This document shows positions 1-8,231 of a stretch of 64,000 bases of DNA, one piece after another (the first letter of the stretch is position 1; each line of letters begins with the position of its first letter). Source of the DNA: Gayadomonas joobiniege G7. GTDB taxonomy: Bacteria; Pseudomonadota; Gammaproteobacteria; Enterobacterales; Alteromonadaceae. The notes below the pieces were generated by a model. It was not told where the DNA came from. It did no database searches and saw only the letters and a list, made by a program, of their open reading frames with translations. A program made the translations under genes and the position numbers. Where the stretch lies: assembly GCF_000300815.1 (NCBI RefSeq), contig NZ_AMRX01000006.1:186001-250000 (forward strand), written 5' to 3'.

Positions 1-127
1 TCAGCCCGATGAAGTGGCAGCGGATATGCCGGGCATTAAAGAAGCTGTCCGAGGGATGGCATTTATCGAGCAGGCCGTTAATAGTAGTCAGTCTGATTTA
101 AAATGGCACGATTTTAAAACCCAATAA
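1..127 (+). CDS. C-terminal end of Gfo/Idh/MocA-like oxidoreductase (partial)
   Basis: Only the last 41 codons are present, in the frame that starts at base 2 and ends with TAA at 125-127. The visible tail, with GIKEAVRGMAFIEQAV near its middle, looks like the C-terminus of NAD(P)-dependent Gfo/Idh/MocA sugar or inositol dehydrogenases. Such enzymes very often sit directly upstream of sugar isomerase/epimerase genes, and the next gene here is one. The family call is therefore part sequence similarity and part context. The dinucleotide-binding domain lies outside the window. Confidence 0.5.
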   Translation, partial: QPDEVAADMPGIKEAVRGMAFIEQAVNSSQSDLKWHDFKTQ

Positions 128-158
128 GAATTTATAAGCACAACAAAGAGGAATGTCT

Positions 159-1223
159 ATGAGTCAAATAAAAGGGCCAGGCATATTTTTAGCTCAATTT
201 GCCGGCGACGAAGCACCATTTAATAGTTTACCGTCAATTTGCAAATGGGCGGCAAATATGGGCTATAAGGCCATTCAAATACCCACTTGGGATGCGCGTT
301 TATTCGACCTTAAACAAGCGGCAGAAAGTAAAAGCTATTGTGAACAAGTGCAGAAAATTGTCGCCGATGCAGGTTTAACCATTAGTGAGCTATCGACTCA
401 CTTACAAGGGCAGTTGGTGGCCGTTCACCCTTGTTATGATACCATGTTTGATGGTTTTGCACCGCCAGAATTACACGGCAAACCGGAGCAACGGCAAGCT
501 TGGGCTAAACAACAGCTATTGTATGCGGCCAAAGCAAGTCAAAATTTAGGTTTAACTGCACATGCAACTTTTAGTGGCGCTTTATTGTGGCAAACGGTTT
601 ACCCTTGGCCACAACGTCCAGCTGGTTTAGTTGATGAAGGTTTTAAAGCACTGGCTGAGATATGGTTACCCATTTTAGATGCTTTTGATGATGCTGGTGT
701 AGACGTTTGTTATGAATTACACCCTGGCGAAGATTTACATGATGGCATTACATTTGAGCGCTTTTTAGCAGCCACCAACAATCACCCTAGAGCGAATATT
801 TTATACGATCCAAGCCACTTCATTTTACAGCAGCTTGATTATTTAGCCTTTATTGATATTTATCATGAGCGCATTAAAGCTTTTCACGTAAAAGATGCCG
901 AGTTTAACGCGACTGGCCGCGCCGGTGTTTACGGGGGATACGCCGATTGGGTCGATCGTCCGGGGCGATTCCGGTCTTTAGGAGATGGGCAAATTAATTT
1001 TAGCGCTATCTTCAGCAAGTTAACTCAATATGGTTTCACCGGTTGGGCGGTGCTTGAGTGGGAGTGTTGTTTAAAACACCCAGAGCAGGGCGCACGTGAA
1101 GGGGCACCATTTATTCAAGCTCACCTTATCGAACGAGCAGAAAAAGCCTTTGACGATTTTGCTTCTGTTGCAGCCGATACCGATCTTAACCGCAGCATTT
1201 TAGGACTAGGAGCCACAAAATGA
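159..1223 (+). CDS. Sugar phosphate isomerase/epimerase family TIM-barrel protein
   Basis: A 354-residue cytoplasmic protein of the AP-endonuclease-2-like TIM-barrel family (xylose isomerase-like), which isomerises or epimerises sugars, or acts on 3-keto sugars, with a divalent metal. Likely metal ligands are in YELHPGED (about 187-194), YDPSHF, FHVKDAE and VLEWE. Two in-frame ATGs occur at 153 and 159. The Shine-Dalgarno AGAGGA ends at 152, so it touches the first but lies six bases from the second, and I prefer 159. The gene follows a Gfo/Idh/MocA-type gene by about 30 bases and overlaps the MFS gene by 4 bp (ATGA). This is a three-gene sugar uptake and catabolism unit. The substrate cannot be read from the sequence. 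Confidence 0.85.
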   Translation: MSQIKGPGIFLAQFAGDEAPFNSLPSICKWAANMGYKAIQIPTWDARLFDLKQAAESKSYCEQVQKIVADAGLTISELSTHLQGQLVAVHPCYDTMFDGFAPPELHGKPEQRQAWAKQQLLYAAKASQNLGLTAHATFSGALLWQTVYPWPQRPAGLVDEGFKALAEIWLPILDAFDDAGVDVCYELHPGEDLHDGITFERFLAATNNHPRANILYDPSHFILQQLDYLAFIDIYHERIKAFHVKDAEFNATGRAGVYGGYADWVDRPGRFRSLGDGQINFSAIFSKLTQYGFTGWAVLEWECCLKHPEQGAREGAPFIQAHLIERAEKAFDDFASVAADTDLNRSILGLGATK

Positions 1224-2443
1224 CACAAACTCAAGGTTCACGTCTATTTACCGCCAGTTGCATTGCGCTGGTAGTGACGGCTATGACCTTTGCTATTCGG
1301 GCTGGTGTATTAGGCCAATTAGGGGATAGCTTTGGCTTAACAGATACCGAGCTGGGCTGGATCAATGCGATGGCGTTTTTTGGCTTTCCTGTAGCCACCA
1401 TGTTTGGCGGTTTATTGTATAACTGGATCGGAGCTAAAAAGCTGCTAATGATTGCATTTGTTGGCCATTTATTAGGGTTAATTTTGACCATTGCAGCTGA
1501 TGGTTTTTGGTTATTATTAATTTCTAGCTTTTTGGTTGGTTTTGCCAATGGTTCCGTTGAAGCAGGTTGCAACCCACTGATCGCTAACATCTATCATACC
1601 AATAAAACGACTATGTTAAACCGTTTTCACGTTTGGTTCCCGGGCGGCATTGTGATTGGTGCACTGGTCTCTCAAGGTATGACAAGTTTTGATATGGGCT
1701 GGCAAATGCAAATTGCCGTGATGTTATTACCTACCTTGATTTATGGTTATATGATGTTTACTCAAACCTTTCCACCCTCAGATCATGTAGATAACTCAAC
1801 TGCTCATAATGTCAAAGCATTAGCCTCACCGTTGTTTATTTTTATGTTAATTTGCATGTCATTAACGGCAACAACTGAACTTGGCACACAACAGTGGATC
1901 GAGCGTATTTTAGGTGCCAGCGGTGTTGCGCCTATGGTTATCATGGCAATGATCACAGGTGTTATGGCTGTCGGGCGTTATTTTGCTGGACCCCTGGTAC
2001 ATAGTTTACACCCAGCCGGCATCTTATTAATGTCTGCAATACTGTCAAGCATTGGTATTTATTTAATGAGTATCGCCAGTGGCGGTATGATTTATTTTGC
2101 AGCGCTATTGTTTGCAATTGGTGTGACTTATTTTTGGCCCACTATGATAGGTTTTATTGCTGAATATCAACCAAGAACCGGTGCATTAGGGATGTCGCTT
2201 ATCGGTGGCGTAGGTATGTTTGCAACTGGGTTATGGAATCCGGTTATCGGTAGTTGGATTGATGCTGGTCGTGCGCAAGCGGCGGAGCAAAACTTAACCG
2301 GCCCAGCGGCGGATATTTTTGCTGGTCAAATTACATTAGCCAACTTAACGATTTTCCCACTTATTTTAATTATTGCTTTCACAGGTTTGTTTGTATATAC
2401 CAAAAAACAAAACCGTAAAGCGCAAGAAAAATCAGCCGCTTAA
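1220..2443 (+). CDS. MFS transporter, probably for a sugar or related solute
   Basis: A 407-residue inner-membrane protein with about twelve hydrophobic segments in two halves, matching the usual 400-residue major facilitator size. The loop after the second helix (LLYNWIGAKKLL) is the expected place for the MFS loop 2-3 motif. The C-terminus is basic and cytoplasmic. The start codon overlaps the stop of the epimerase gene (ATGA), so the two are translationally coupled. The neighbours suggest that it imports the sugar or polyol handled by the upstream oxidoreductase and epimerase. A strong terminator follows at once, so this gene ends the operon. Confidence 0.85.
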   Translation: MTQTQGSRLFTASCIALVVTAMTFAIRAGVLGQLGDSFGLTDTELGWINAMAFFGFPVATMFGGLLYNWIGAKKLLMIAFVGHLLGLILTIAADGFWLLLISSFLVGFANGSVEAGCNPLIANIYHTNKTTMLNRFHVWFPGGIVIGALVSQGMTSFDMGWQMQIAVMLLPTLIYGYMMFTQTFPPSDHVDNSTAHNVKALASPLFIFMLICMSLTATTELGTQQWIERILGASGVAPMVIMAMITGVMAVGRYFAGPLVHSLHPAGILLMSAILSSIGIYLMSIASGGMIYFAALLFAIGVTYFWPTMIGFIAEYQPRTGALGMSLIGGVGMFATGLWNPVIGSWIDAGRAQAAEQNLTGPAADIFAGQITLANLTIFPLILIIAFTGLFVYTKKQNRKAQEKSAA

Positions 2444-2450
2444 AGCGGCC

Positions 2451-2490
2451 ATAGAAGGGTGACAAAATGTTTTGGTGCCCTTCTATTTTT
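2451..2490 (+). terminator. Rho-independent terminator after the sugar operon
   Basis: A stem ATAGAAGGG/CCCTTCTAT is followed after a 3-nt internal mismatch by CAAA/TTTG, and a run of five T closes it. This is a canonical intrinsic terminator eight bases after the MFS stop codon. Confidence 0.9.
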
Positions 2491-2526
2491 GCCTTGTTAG
2501 TTTGTTAACTGTGTCCGCTTATTTGA

Positions 2527-2555
2527 TTGATCTTAGGCTATATTTAAGACGTAAA
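2527..2555 (+). promoter_or_regulatory. Candidate ECF11 (RpoE/ChrR-type) promoter of mlaA-RND
   Basis: TTGATCT at 2527-2533, a 16-nt spacer, then CGTAAA at 2550-2555. It lies 30 bases before the mlaA start, with no other gene between. The same arrangement with the same spacer occurs at 14038 and 22642. It resembles the TGATCC-N18-TAAGA consensus known for Rhodobacter RpoE. Assignment to that sigma class is inference. Confidence 0.6.
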
Positions 2556-2584
2556 CAGCAGTCAAATGGATAAGGAAAGCAGTC

Positions 2585-3427
2585 ATGAAACAAATAACAA
2601 TTATACTCACTTTGTTTGTTGCACTAGCCTCTGGCTGTTCATCTGTGCCCGATGAGCAAACATTATCTAGTCACTCGCAAAATAATTCAGCCTCACAAAC
2701 ACAATCTTCAACAAAGTCACCACAAGAGCAACTCGGGCCTTACGAAAAACCTTTAGACCAGCCAGCCGTCGTCGCTTACGAAGACTATTATGATCCGCTT
2801 GAAAGCATTAACCGTCCGATCTTTGTTTTTAATGATTATGTATACCGATATTTTTTAATACCACTTGCGGAAGGTTATACCTATGTGGTGCCTCAAACAA
2901 TTGATGACAGTGTAGAAAATTTTTTTGATAATTTACGCGAACCCATTTCGTTTTTAAATAATATTGCCCAAGGTAAAATTAAAGACTCTGGTATTAGCTT
3001 GGCCCGCTTTGGCATAAATACAACATTGGGGTTATTAGGCTTGTTTGATACTGCTGACAGCTGGTTTGGTCTTGCTCCCAACGAAGTCGATTTAGCCGAT
3101 ACGCTGGCCTTTTATGGCATGGACTATGGTGCTTATATTGTTTTGCCTTTTATCGGTCCCAGTGATGTGCGAGATACACTTGCGTTTGGTTCAGACTTTT
3201 TTTTACACCCACTCAATAACACAGATGAAGAAACGGCAGGTCGAATATTACTTATTTGGGAGGGTTTTGATGATAACAAAGAATATCTTAAAAAGTACCC
3301 AGATTTAACTGAGCAGAAAAAAGATCCTTATACGTTTGTACGCAACTTTTATTTACAGCAGATCCAGCGAGATCAAGCAGCTAAACGTCGTCAAGAGGCT
3401 GAAAAAAATAATCAGCAAGAGGAATAA
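2585..3427 (+). CDS. mlaA: MlaA (VacJ) family outer-membrane lipoprotein
   Basis: A 280-residue lipoprotein. The signal peptide ends at an ASGC lipobox with Cys18 as the lipidated residue, followed by a Ser/Gln/Thr-rich linker (about 19-50). The family signature DPLESINR is at 70-77, followed by the amphipathic segments typical of MlaA. In E. coli MlaA removes phospholipids from the outer leaflet of the outer membrane together with porins. Shine-Dalgarno AAGGAAA precedes the ATG. The next gene, an RND/MMPL exporter, starts two bases after the stop. No mlaBCDEF genes are nearby, so here MlaA may work with the RND protein. The upstream promoter candidate matches two others in the window. Confidence 0.92.
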   Translation: MKQITIILTLFVALASGCSSVPDEQTLSSHSQNNSASQTQSSTKSPQEQLGPYEKPLDQPAVVAYEDYYDPLESINRPIFVFNDYVYRYFLIPLAEGYTYVVPQTIDDSVENFFDNLREPISFLNNIAQGKIKDSGISLARFGINTTLGLLGLFDTADSWFGLAPNEVDLADTLAFYGMDYGAYIVLPFIGPSDVRDTLAFGSDFFLHPLNNTDEETAGRILLIWEGFDDNKEYLKKYPDLTEQKKDPYTFVRNFYLQQIQRDQAAKRRQEAEKNNQQEE

Positions 3428-3429
3428 AA

Positions 3430-5808
3430 ATGCAAATCACTCAGCCAAAAATGGCGTTATTTATCGTATTGGTTTTTTTCTTTGGTAGTGTTTATTTAGG
3501 GTACCAAAGCCAAAATTTTGAGATGGATGCATCGGCTGATACTTTATTGGTCAAAGATAATAAACATTATATTCGCACCCAACAAGCAAATCAGAAGTAT
3601 GCGCCGGAAGAATTTATTTTAGTGGCTTTTAAACCTAAAGCAGAGGATATTTATAGCGCTGAAGTATTAAACCTGTTAGTAGAGATCTCAAATAAATTTA
3701 AACAACTGGGGCGGGTGAAGAGTGTCACTAACATTACCAATGTCCCCTTGTTTGCTGCCGGCGATATTAGTTTATCCGATAGCTTTAATGCCGATGATTT
3801 GAGCTGGCAAAATGCCAGATACAATGCAAATACCATGCGGTTAACTTTGCAAAAACACCCTTTATACGAAGGTTTATTAGTTAATCCAGCGCATGATGCA
3901 CTGTCGATGCAAATCGTTTTTAAAAACAATCCAGAAATTAGCAAACTAGACAAAAAAATTGTCTCTATTCAAAAAAAAATGCTAACAGGGGAGCTGTCCG
4001 CAGATCAGCAAAACGAACTTGATGAGCTGACTGAGCAGCGAAAGCAGATTAGCCAACAAGTTGATCAAACGCGTAGCGAAGAGATCCGCCAAATTCGTGA
4101 AATACTAACCCCATATCAAGACAAAGGTGAGTTTTACCTTGGTGGGGCTAATTTGCTGGGACACCAATTATTAAAAATTATCTCTAGTGATTTGGTGATA
4201 TTTGGTAGTGCCATTGTCATTGTTGTAACGTTAGTTTTATTAGTTCTGTTTCGCAGTATACGTTTTGCGTTGCTACCTATGCTCTCTTGTGCTGTGGCGG
4301 TGATTTGTACCTTAGGTTTATTGGCTATTTTAGGTCTTAAAGTAACGGTTATTTCAGCCAATGTGATTGCCTTGCAAATTATTTTAACATTGGCGGTAAT
4401 TATTCATATATTGGTTCAATATCAGGAAAACTCTGAACAGGCAAAAGATATTAATCATGCACAATTAATGCAGCAAACTTTGCGAGATAAAGCTAAACCA
4501 TGTTTTTATGCTGCATTAACCACCATGATAGGGTTTGCTTCTTTAATCTTTAGTGGTATTCAACCTGTGATCAGTTTTGGTTATATGATGGTGATTGCCA
4601 TGTCTGTATCATTGTTGATTAGTTTAGTTTTTTTTCCGGCAATATGTAGTTTAGTTTTTAATGACAAACAAAAAATCGTTCGACATAGCTTAATTCATGC
4701 GTTTTTAACTGGCTTAGCAAACGCCAGTAATCGTTTTAGTAAAAGTTTTATTCTGCTCGGGGTTGGTATATTAGCGGTAAGTATGATCGGCGCGCTTAAA
4801 TTAACGGCAGAAAACAGTTTTTTAAATTATTTTGACGAATCAACCGAGGTCTATCAGGAACTCACTTATATCGATCAGGAATTTGGTGGTTCTACTCCGT
4901 TTGATTTAATTTATGATTTGCCTGAGCAGCAGGCAAAACCCGACTTAATCATTTCAGCTGCAAACGCCCAGCAGGTACAAAAGCTCCATGATATTATGGC
5001 ATCAGATCCAGCCATAGGTAGCGTTACTTCAATTGCTGATTTTTTACGAATTGCCCAAGTGGTGCGTGGTAAGCCGGCGACCGAATATGAAATTACAGCA
5101 CTCTACAATACGTTAGATGACGACCTTAAAAACCAGATATTTAATGCCTATTTTTCGATTGATGATCAACAAATACGGATCAGTAGTCGGGTAAAAGATT
5201 CAACCGAAGGATTGAATCGCGAGCAGTTGGTTGCCGATATAAAACAAAAGTTGGCTGATGCTGGCATTGCGGCTGAAGATTATCAACTGACTAATTTGTT
5301 TATTTTATATCAGGATATTCTTTCTCGTTTAATAGATTCTCAAATCAATACCCTAGGGTTAGTTTACCTTGTTATGCTGGTGGTGTTATACCTTATTTTC
5401 CGGTCGTTTCGAATTGCTTTAATTGCGCTGGTGCCAAATTTAATAACCACTGGCGCTATTTTAGGTTTTATGGGGTTCATGGAGATCCCGTTGGATTTAA
5501 TGACATTAACCATAGGGGCTATTGCAATGGGGATATCGGTAGATGACACCATTCATTATATTCACAGATATCAACATGAAATGAAGCAAGGGAGCAATGA
5601 TCTCATTAAAAGTACCAACCAGACGGTTGGTTATGCGCTCTTTTACACAACACTTGTTATTGTGCTCGGTTTTTTTTCTTTGTTTTTTTCCGACTTCGTC
5701 CCCAGCGTCTTATTTGGCGTACTCACTGGCTTTGCGATGATATTAGCGCTTTTAACAGATATTTGTATATTGCCTGCAATGCTTAAAAAGTTTGTCCGCG
5801 CAAAATAA
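3430..5808 (+). CDS. RND/MMPL family exporter, probably lipid-related
   Basis: A 792-residue inner-membrane transporter with the duplicated RND plan: TM1 (about 8-25), a periplasmic domain, five TM helices (about 250-410), TM7 (about 437-458), a second periplasmic domain and five TM helices (about 630-790). The motif GISVDDTIHYIHR in the second half is typical of MMPL/HpnN-like exporters, whose known substrates include hydrophobic lipids. Residues about 168-222 of the first periplasmic domain are highly charged and heptad-like, suggesting an inserted coiled coil. It is co-transcribed with mlaA (two-base gap), suggesting inner-to-outer membrane lipid traffic. The substrate is unknown. Confidence 0.85.
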   Translation: MQITQPKMALFIVLVFFFGSVYLGYQSQNFEMDASADTLLVKDNKHYIRTQQANQKYAPEEFILVAFKPKAEDIYSAEVLNLLVEISNKFKQLGRVKSVTNITNVPLFAAGDISLSDSFNADDLSWQNARYNANTMRLTLQKHPLYEGLLVNPAHDALSMQIVFKNNPEISKLDKKIVSIQKKMLTGELSADQQNELDELTEQRKQISQQVDQTRSEEIRQIREILTPYQDKGEFYLGGANLLGHQLLKIISSDLVIFGSAIVIVVTLVLLVLFRSIRFALLPMLSCAVAVICTLGLLAILGLKVTVISANVIALQIILTLAVIIHILVQYQENSEQAKDINHAQLMQQTLRDKAKPCFYAALTTMIGFASLIFSGIQPVISFGYMMVIAMSVSLLISLVFFPAICSLVFNDKQKIVRHSLIHAFLTGLANASNRFSKSFILLGVGILAVSMIGALKLTAENSFLNYFDESTEVYQELTYIDQEFGGSTPFDLIYDLPEQQAKPDLIISAANAQQVQKLHDIMASDPAIGSVTSIADFLRIAQVVRGKPATEYEITALYNTLDDDLKNQIFNAYFSIDDQQIRISSRVKDSTEGLNREQLVADIKQKLADAGIAAEDYQLTNLFILYQDILSRLIDSQINTLGLVYLVMLVVLYLIFRSFRIALIALVPNLITTGAILGFMGFMEIPLDLMTLTIGAIAMGISVDDTIHYIHRYQHEMKQGSNDLIKSTNQTVGYALFYTTLVIVLGFFSLFFSDFVPSVLFGVLTGFAMILALLTDICILPAMLKKFVRAK

Positions 5809-5838
5809 AGGTGTCGCAAAAATTTCGTTCAGATGTCA

Positions 5839-5885
5839 CTTGTTATTCATCATCTCATTGCAGTATCTGGCTGATGAATAACAAG
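5839..5885 (+). repeat. Perfect 14-bp inverted repeat in the leader of the nuclease gene
   Basis: CTTGTTATTCATCA at 5839-5852 and its exact reverse complement at 5872-5885, with a 19-nt loop. No T-run follows on either strand, so it is not a classic intrinsic terminator. The right arm ends in AACAAG, next to the only upstream Shine-Dalgarno-like AAGG (5883-5886) before the ATG at 5899, so the folded form could hide the ribosome site. Confidence 0.7.
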
Positions 5886-5898
5886 GTTGGGATACAGG

Positions 5899-7761
5899 AT
5901 GAAACTTAAAAAATTATTATTCAGTTGTTTGATAGCAGCCGGTTTTGGTTCGGTGGCACAAGCAGAGGTTATATTTACCGAATACGTTGAAGGCAGTGGA
6001 CATAATAAAGCAATCGAAATTTCTAATTTAGGCAGTAGCCAAGTTGATTTAGGCGCGCAAAAATACCAGGTGCGTTTACATTCAAACGGTACAACCGAAA
6101 ATACTAACAGCTTGGACTTGACCGGGTTTGTTTTACCTGCAGGGGCCAGTTTAGTCATTTATAATTCAAGTGCTGATGCAGAATTTCAGGGCACTAGTGA
6201 TTTCAGCATCTCATCCAGCGTAACCTTTTTTAATGGTGACGATGCGTTAACATTAGTTAAAGATGGCACTATCGTTGATCGAATTGGTCAATTCGGGGTA
6301 GATCCAGGTTCAGCATGGCAGAGCATAAACGACGCTGACTTTTCAACCCGCGATAAAACCATTCGCCGGTTGGATTCTATTTCTAGCGGCGATGAAAACG
6401 CACAAGCTGTATTTCCAAACAGTCCCTTACAGTGGAAAACGTTTGCTCAGAATACCTTCGATGGTTTGGGATGTCCCGGAGAAGGGGCATGCTCGTCAGA
6501 TAGCGGTAACACGGATAACGGCGGCGAATCTGGGGAAGGTAATGGCAGCGGCGATTCATCACAGCCAGCTGTGTGTTTAAACTGCCCAGAGGTAGACAAA
6601 ATTCTCGATAATAGCCAATTAGTGATGAGTGATTATTATGCCGATGCGCTCTCTGCTGACAAGGCTGGACTAAAACAGACGTTAAATCAGATTATTAGCC
6701 GTTCACATAAAAAGCTGACCTATGCACAAGTCTGGACGGTGTTAACCGAATCGGACCAGGACCCAGTCAACAGTAACAATATTATTGAGGTTTATACAGG
6801 CTGGTCAGTGCCAAAAGCCAATAATGCCAGTGGGGCTCAGTCTAGCGATCAGGACGCTTGGAATCGCGAACATATTTGGCCAAGAAGTAGAGGGTTAACC
6901 ACGGACGAAGCTTATGCTTTTACTGATCTGCATCATTTAAAACCGGCAGACGTCAGTGTTAACGCAGCGCGCGCTCATTTTGATTTTGCGCTTGGCGGCG
7001 TGCCATTAGACGAAGCGAGTACAAACTCAATTAATCTAGACGCGCAAACTTTTGCCCCCAGAGATGAGGTCAAAGGAGATATTGCTCGTATCCTGTTTTA
7101 CATGGATACGCGCTACCAAGGGGATAGTTCGGATTTAACACCCGATTTGCAATTAATAGACGATCTTAGTCAACTGTCTGATACAAAAGTGGGTCGACTT
7201 TGCACCTTATTGGCTTGGCATAATCAAGATGTTGTGGATAGTTTTGAGCAAAATCGCAACAAGGTCATTTACGAATACCAAGGCAATCGTAACCCTTTTA
7301 TTGATTATCCAGAATTTGCAAATCTTGTATACGCCCACGAATGTGATTCAGAAACTGACAATCAACTGCCCGATATTGTTTTTAACCATGAGATCAGAGT
7401 AAATGCAGGTGAGTACGTCAACTTGGACGCTAGACCTAAACAACACCCTGTAGGTACACAGATTAAGTATCACTGGCAACAAATTGGTGGCAGTCAGGTG
7501 AGCTTTAAACCTGAGCTATCGGCGCTTTATTTTAAGGCCCCAATGGACGCGCAAACGTTAACTTTTTTGTTAGTACTGGATTACGGTCATACTAAGCTTG
7601 ATAAAACAGTCGCAATTACAGTCGTAGAAAATGACAAGGCTGAAAACGAGCAAAATACAGATCAATCAGATACAGAGCAATACAGCATCAGATCTGGCAG
7701 TAGTAGTTTTGCTTTTATACTCTTTTTTATCATTTTAATGTTCAACCGCCGCTTAAAATAA
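5899..7761 (+). CDS. Secreted endonuclease I family protein with lamin-tail domain
   Basis: A 620-residue exported nuclease. The signal peptide (1-22) ends at AQA. A lamin-tail (LTD) beta domain spans about 23-160, a Gly/Ser/Asp-rich linker about 198-222, the endonuclease I domain about 235-480, and a PKD/Ig-like segment about 490-580. The nuclease core shows WNREHIWPRS (about 321-330) and DLHHLKPADVSVNAARAHFDF-type residues, as in EndA/Vvn nucleases, which degrade DNA non-specifically. The C-terminus has Ser/Gly, a hydrophobic helix and NRRLK, like GlyGly-CTERM sorting tails cleaved by rhombosortase (inferred). ATG 5899 is chosen over TTG 5887 because the signal peptide begins there. Probable role: extracellular DNA use. 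Confidence 0.85.
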   Translation: MKLKKLLFSCLIAAGFGSVAQAEVIFTEYVEGSGHNKAIEISNLGSSQVDLGAQKYQVRLHSNGTTENTNSLDLTGFVLPAGASLVIYNSSADAEFQGTSDFSISSSVTFFNGDDALTLVKDGTIVDRIGQFGVDPGSAWQSINDADFSTRDKTIRRLDSISSGDENAQAVFPNSPLQWKTFAQNTFDGLGCPGEGACSSDSGNTDNGGESGEGNGSGDSSQPAVCLNCPEVDKILDNSQLVMSDYYADALSADKAGLKQTLNQIISRSHKKLTYAQVWTVLTESDQDPVNSNNIIEVYTGWSVPKANNASGAQSSDQDAWNREHIWPRSRGLTTDEAYAFTDLHHLKPADVSVNAARAHFDFALGGVPLDEASTNSINLDAQTFAPRDEVKGDIARILFYMDTRYQGDSSDLTPDLQLIDDLSQLSDTKVGRLCTLLAWHNQDVVDSFEQNRNKVIYEYQGNRNPFIDYPEFANLVYAHECDSETDNQLPDIVFNHEIRVNAGEYVNLDARPKQHPVGTQIKYHWQQIGGSQVSFKPELSALYFKAPMDAQTLTFLLVLDYGHTKLDKTVAITVVENDKAENEQNTDQSDTEQYSIRSGSSSFAFILFFIILMFNRRLK

Positions 7762-7768
7762 CGATCTT

Positions 7769-7808
7769 AGGTAGCTGGCGTAAAAGCTAAACTTTGCGCC
7801 AGATACCT
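7769..7808 (+). terminator. Hairpin after the nuclease gene, possible terminator
   Basis: AGGTAGCTGGCG (7769-7780) pairs with CGCCAGATACCT (7797-7808) with one mismatch. It starts a few bases after the nuclease stop codon. There is no good T-run, so termination may be weak or the structure may only protect the mRNA end. Confidence 0.5.
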
Positions 7809-7820
7809 GACAATTTCACA

Positions 7821-7848
7821 TGATCTTAAGCCCTTTTTCAGGCTATAA
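7821..7848 (+). promoter_or_regulatory. Weak copy of the ECF11-like promoter before the HopJ gene
   Basis: TGATCT at 7821-7826, a 16-nt spacer and CTATAA at 7843-7848, about 30 bases before the HopJ start. The -35-like element and the spacer match the three stronger sites, but the CG of the -10 element is CT here. CTATAA could equally be part of an ordinary sigma-70 -10 box. Confidence 0.3.
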
Positions 7849-7879
7849 TCAGCTTTTTAAGTTATCTTTTGAGTGTGAT

Positions 7880-8227
7880 ATGTCGTTGTTACCAGCCTTA
7901 CTGAAACAAATTAAACAAAATCCAGCTAGCATTCAGTTTAAACAAGTGATTGAAGTGATCGAAAGTGAGTATGTATTTACTCCACAGGCATTTAAAAATG
8001 GCGATTTAGAAAATACAGCAGAGCAAAACCAAGGGTCTTGTAAAATTCTATCGTTTGCCAAATTACATCAATTAAACGAAGCTCAAACACTCCATTTATT
8101 CGGCGATTATTACCGTCAAGATGTACTTCAGAACCCAAACGGCAGTGATCATCAAAATATCCGTAACTTTATGCAAACCGGTTGGCAAGGCGTGGATTTT
8201 TCAGCAGTCGCCCTGCAGGAAAAATAA
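7880..8227 (+). CDS. HopJ family protein
   Basis: A 115-residue soluble protein that matches the HopJ type III effector family over its whole length, with the conserved YVFTPQAFKNG and FGDYYRQDV segments and the usual length. Despite the name, the family is widespread in free-living marine bacteria without type III secretion, and its function there is unknown. The ATG at 7880 is used because homologues start MSL-ALL. An upstream in-frame ATG at 7820 would add 20 atypical residues. The ABC exporter starts four bases after the stop codon, so the two genes form one unit. Confidence 0.8.
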   Translation: MSLLPALLKQIKQNPASIQFKQVIEVIESEYVFTPQAFKNGDLENTAEQNQGSCKILSFAKLHQLNEAQTLHLFGDYYRQDVLQNPNGSDHQNIRNFMQTGWQGVDFSAVALQEK

Positions 8228-8231
8228 CCCT

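Noticed and set aside
7762-7784. CGATCT followed by CGTAAA as another copy of the shared promoter
   Set aside because: The spacer is 11 nt instead of 16 and the first base differs; it also lies in the hairpin after the nuclease gene.
7880-8227. Evidence for a type III secretion effector (HopJ name)
   Set aside because: The family name is historical. The protein is common in bacteria without type III secretion and no secretion genes are nearby.
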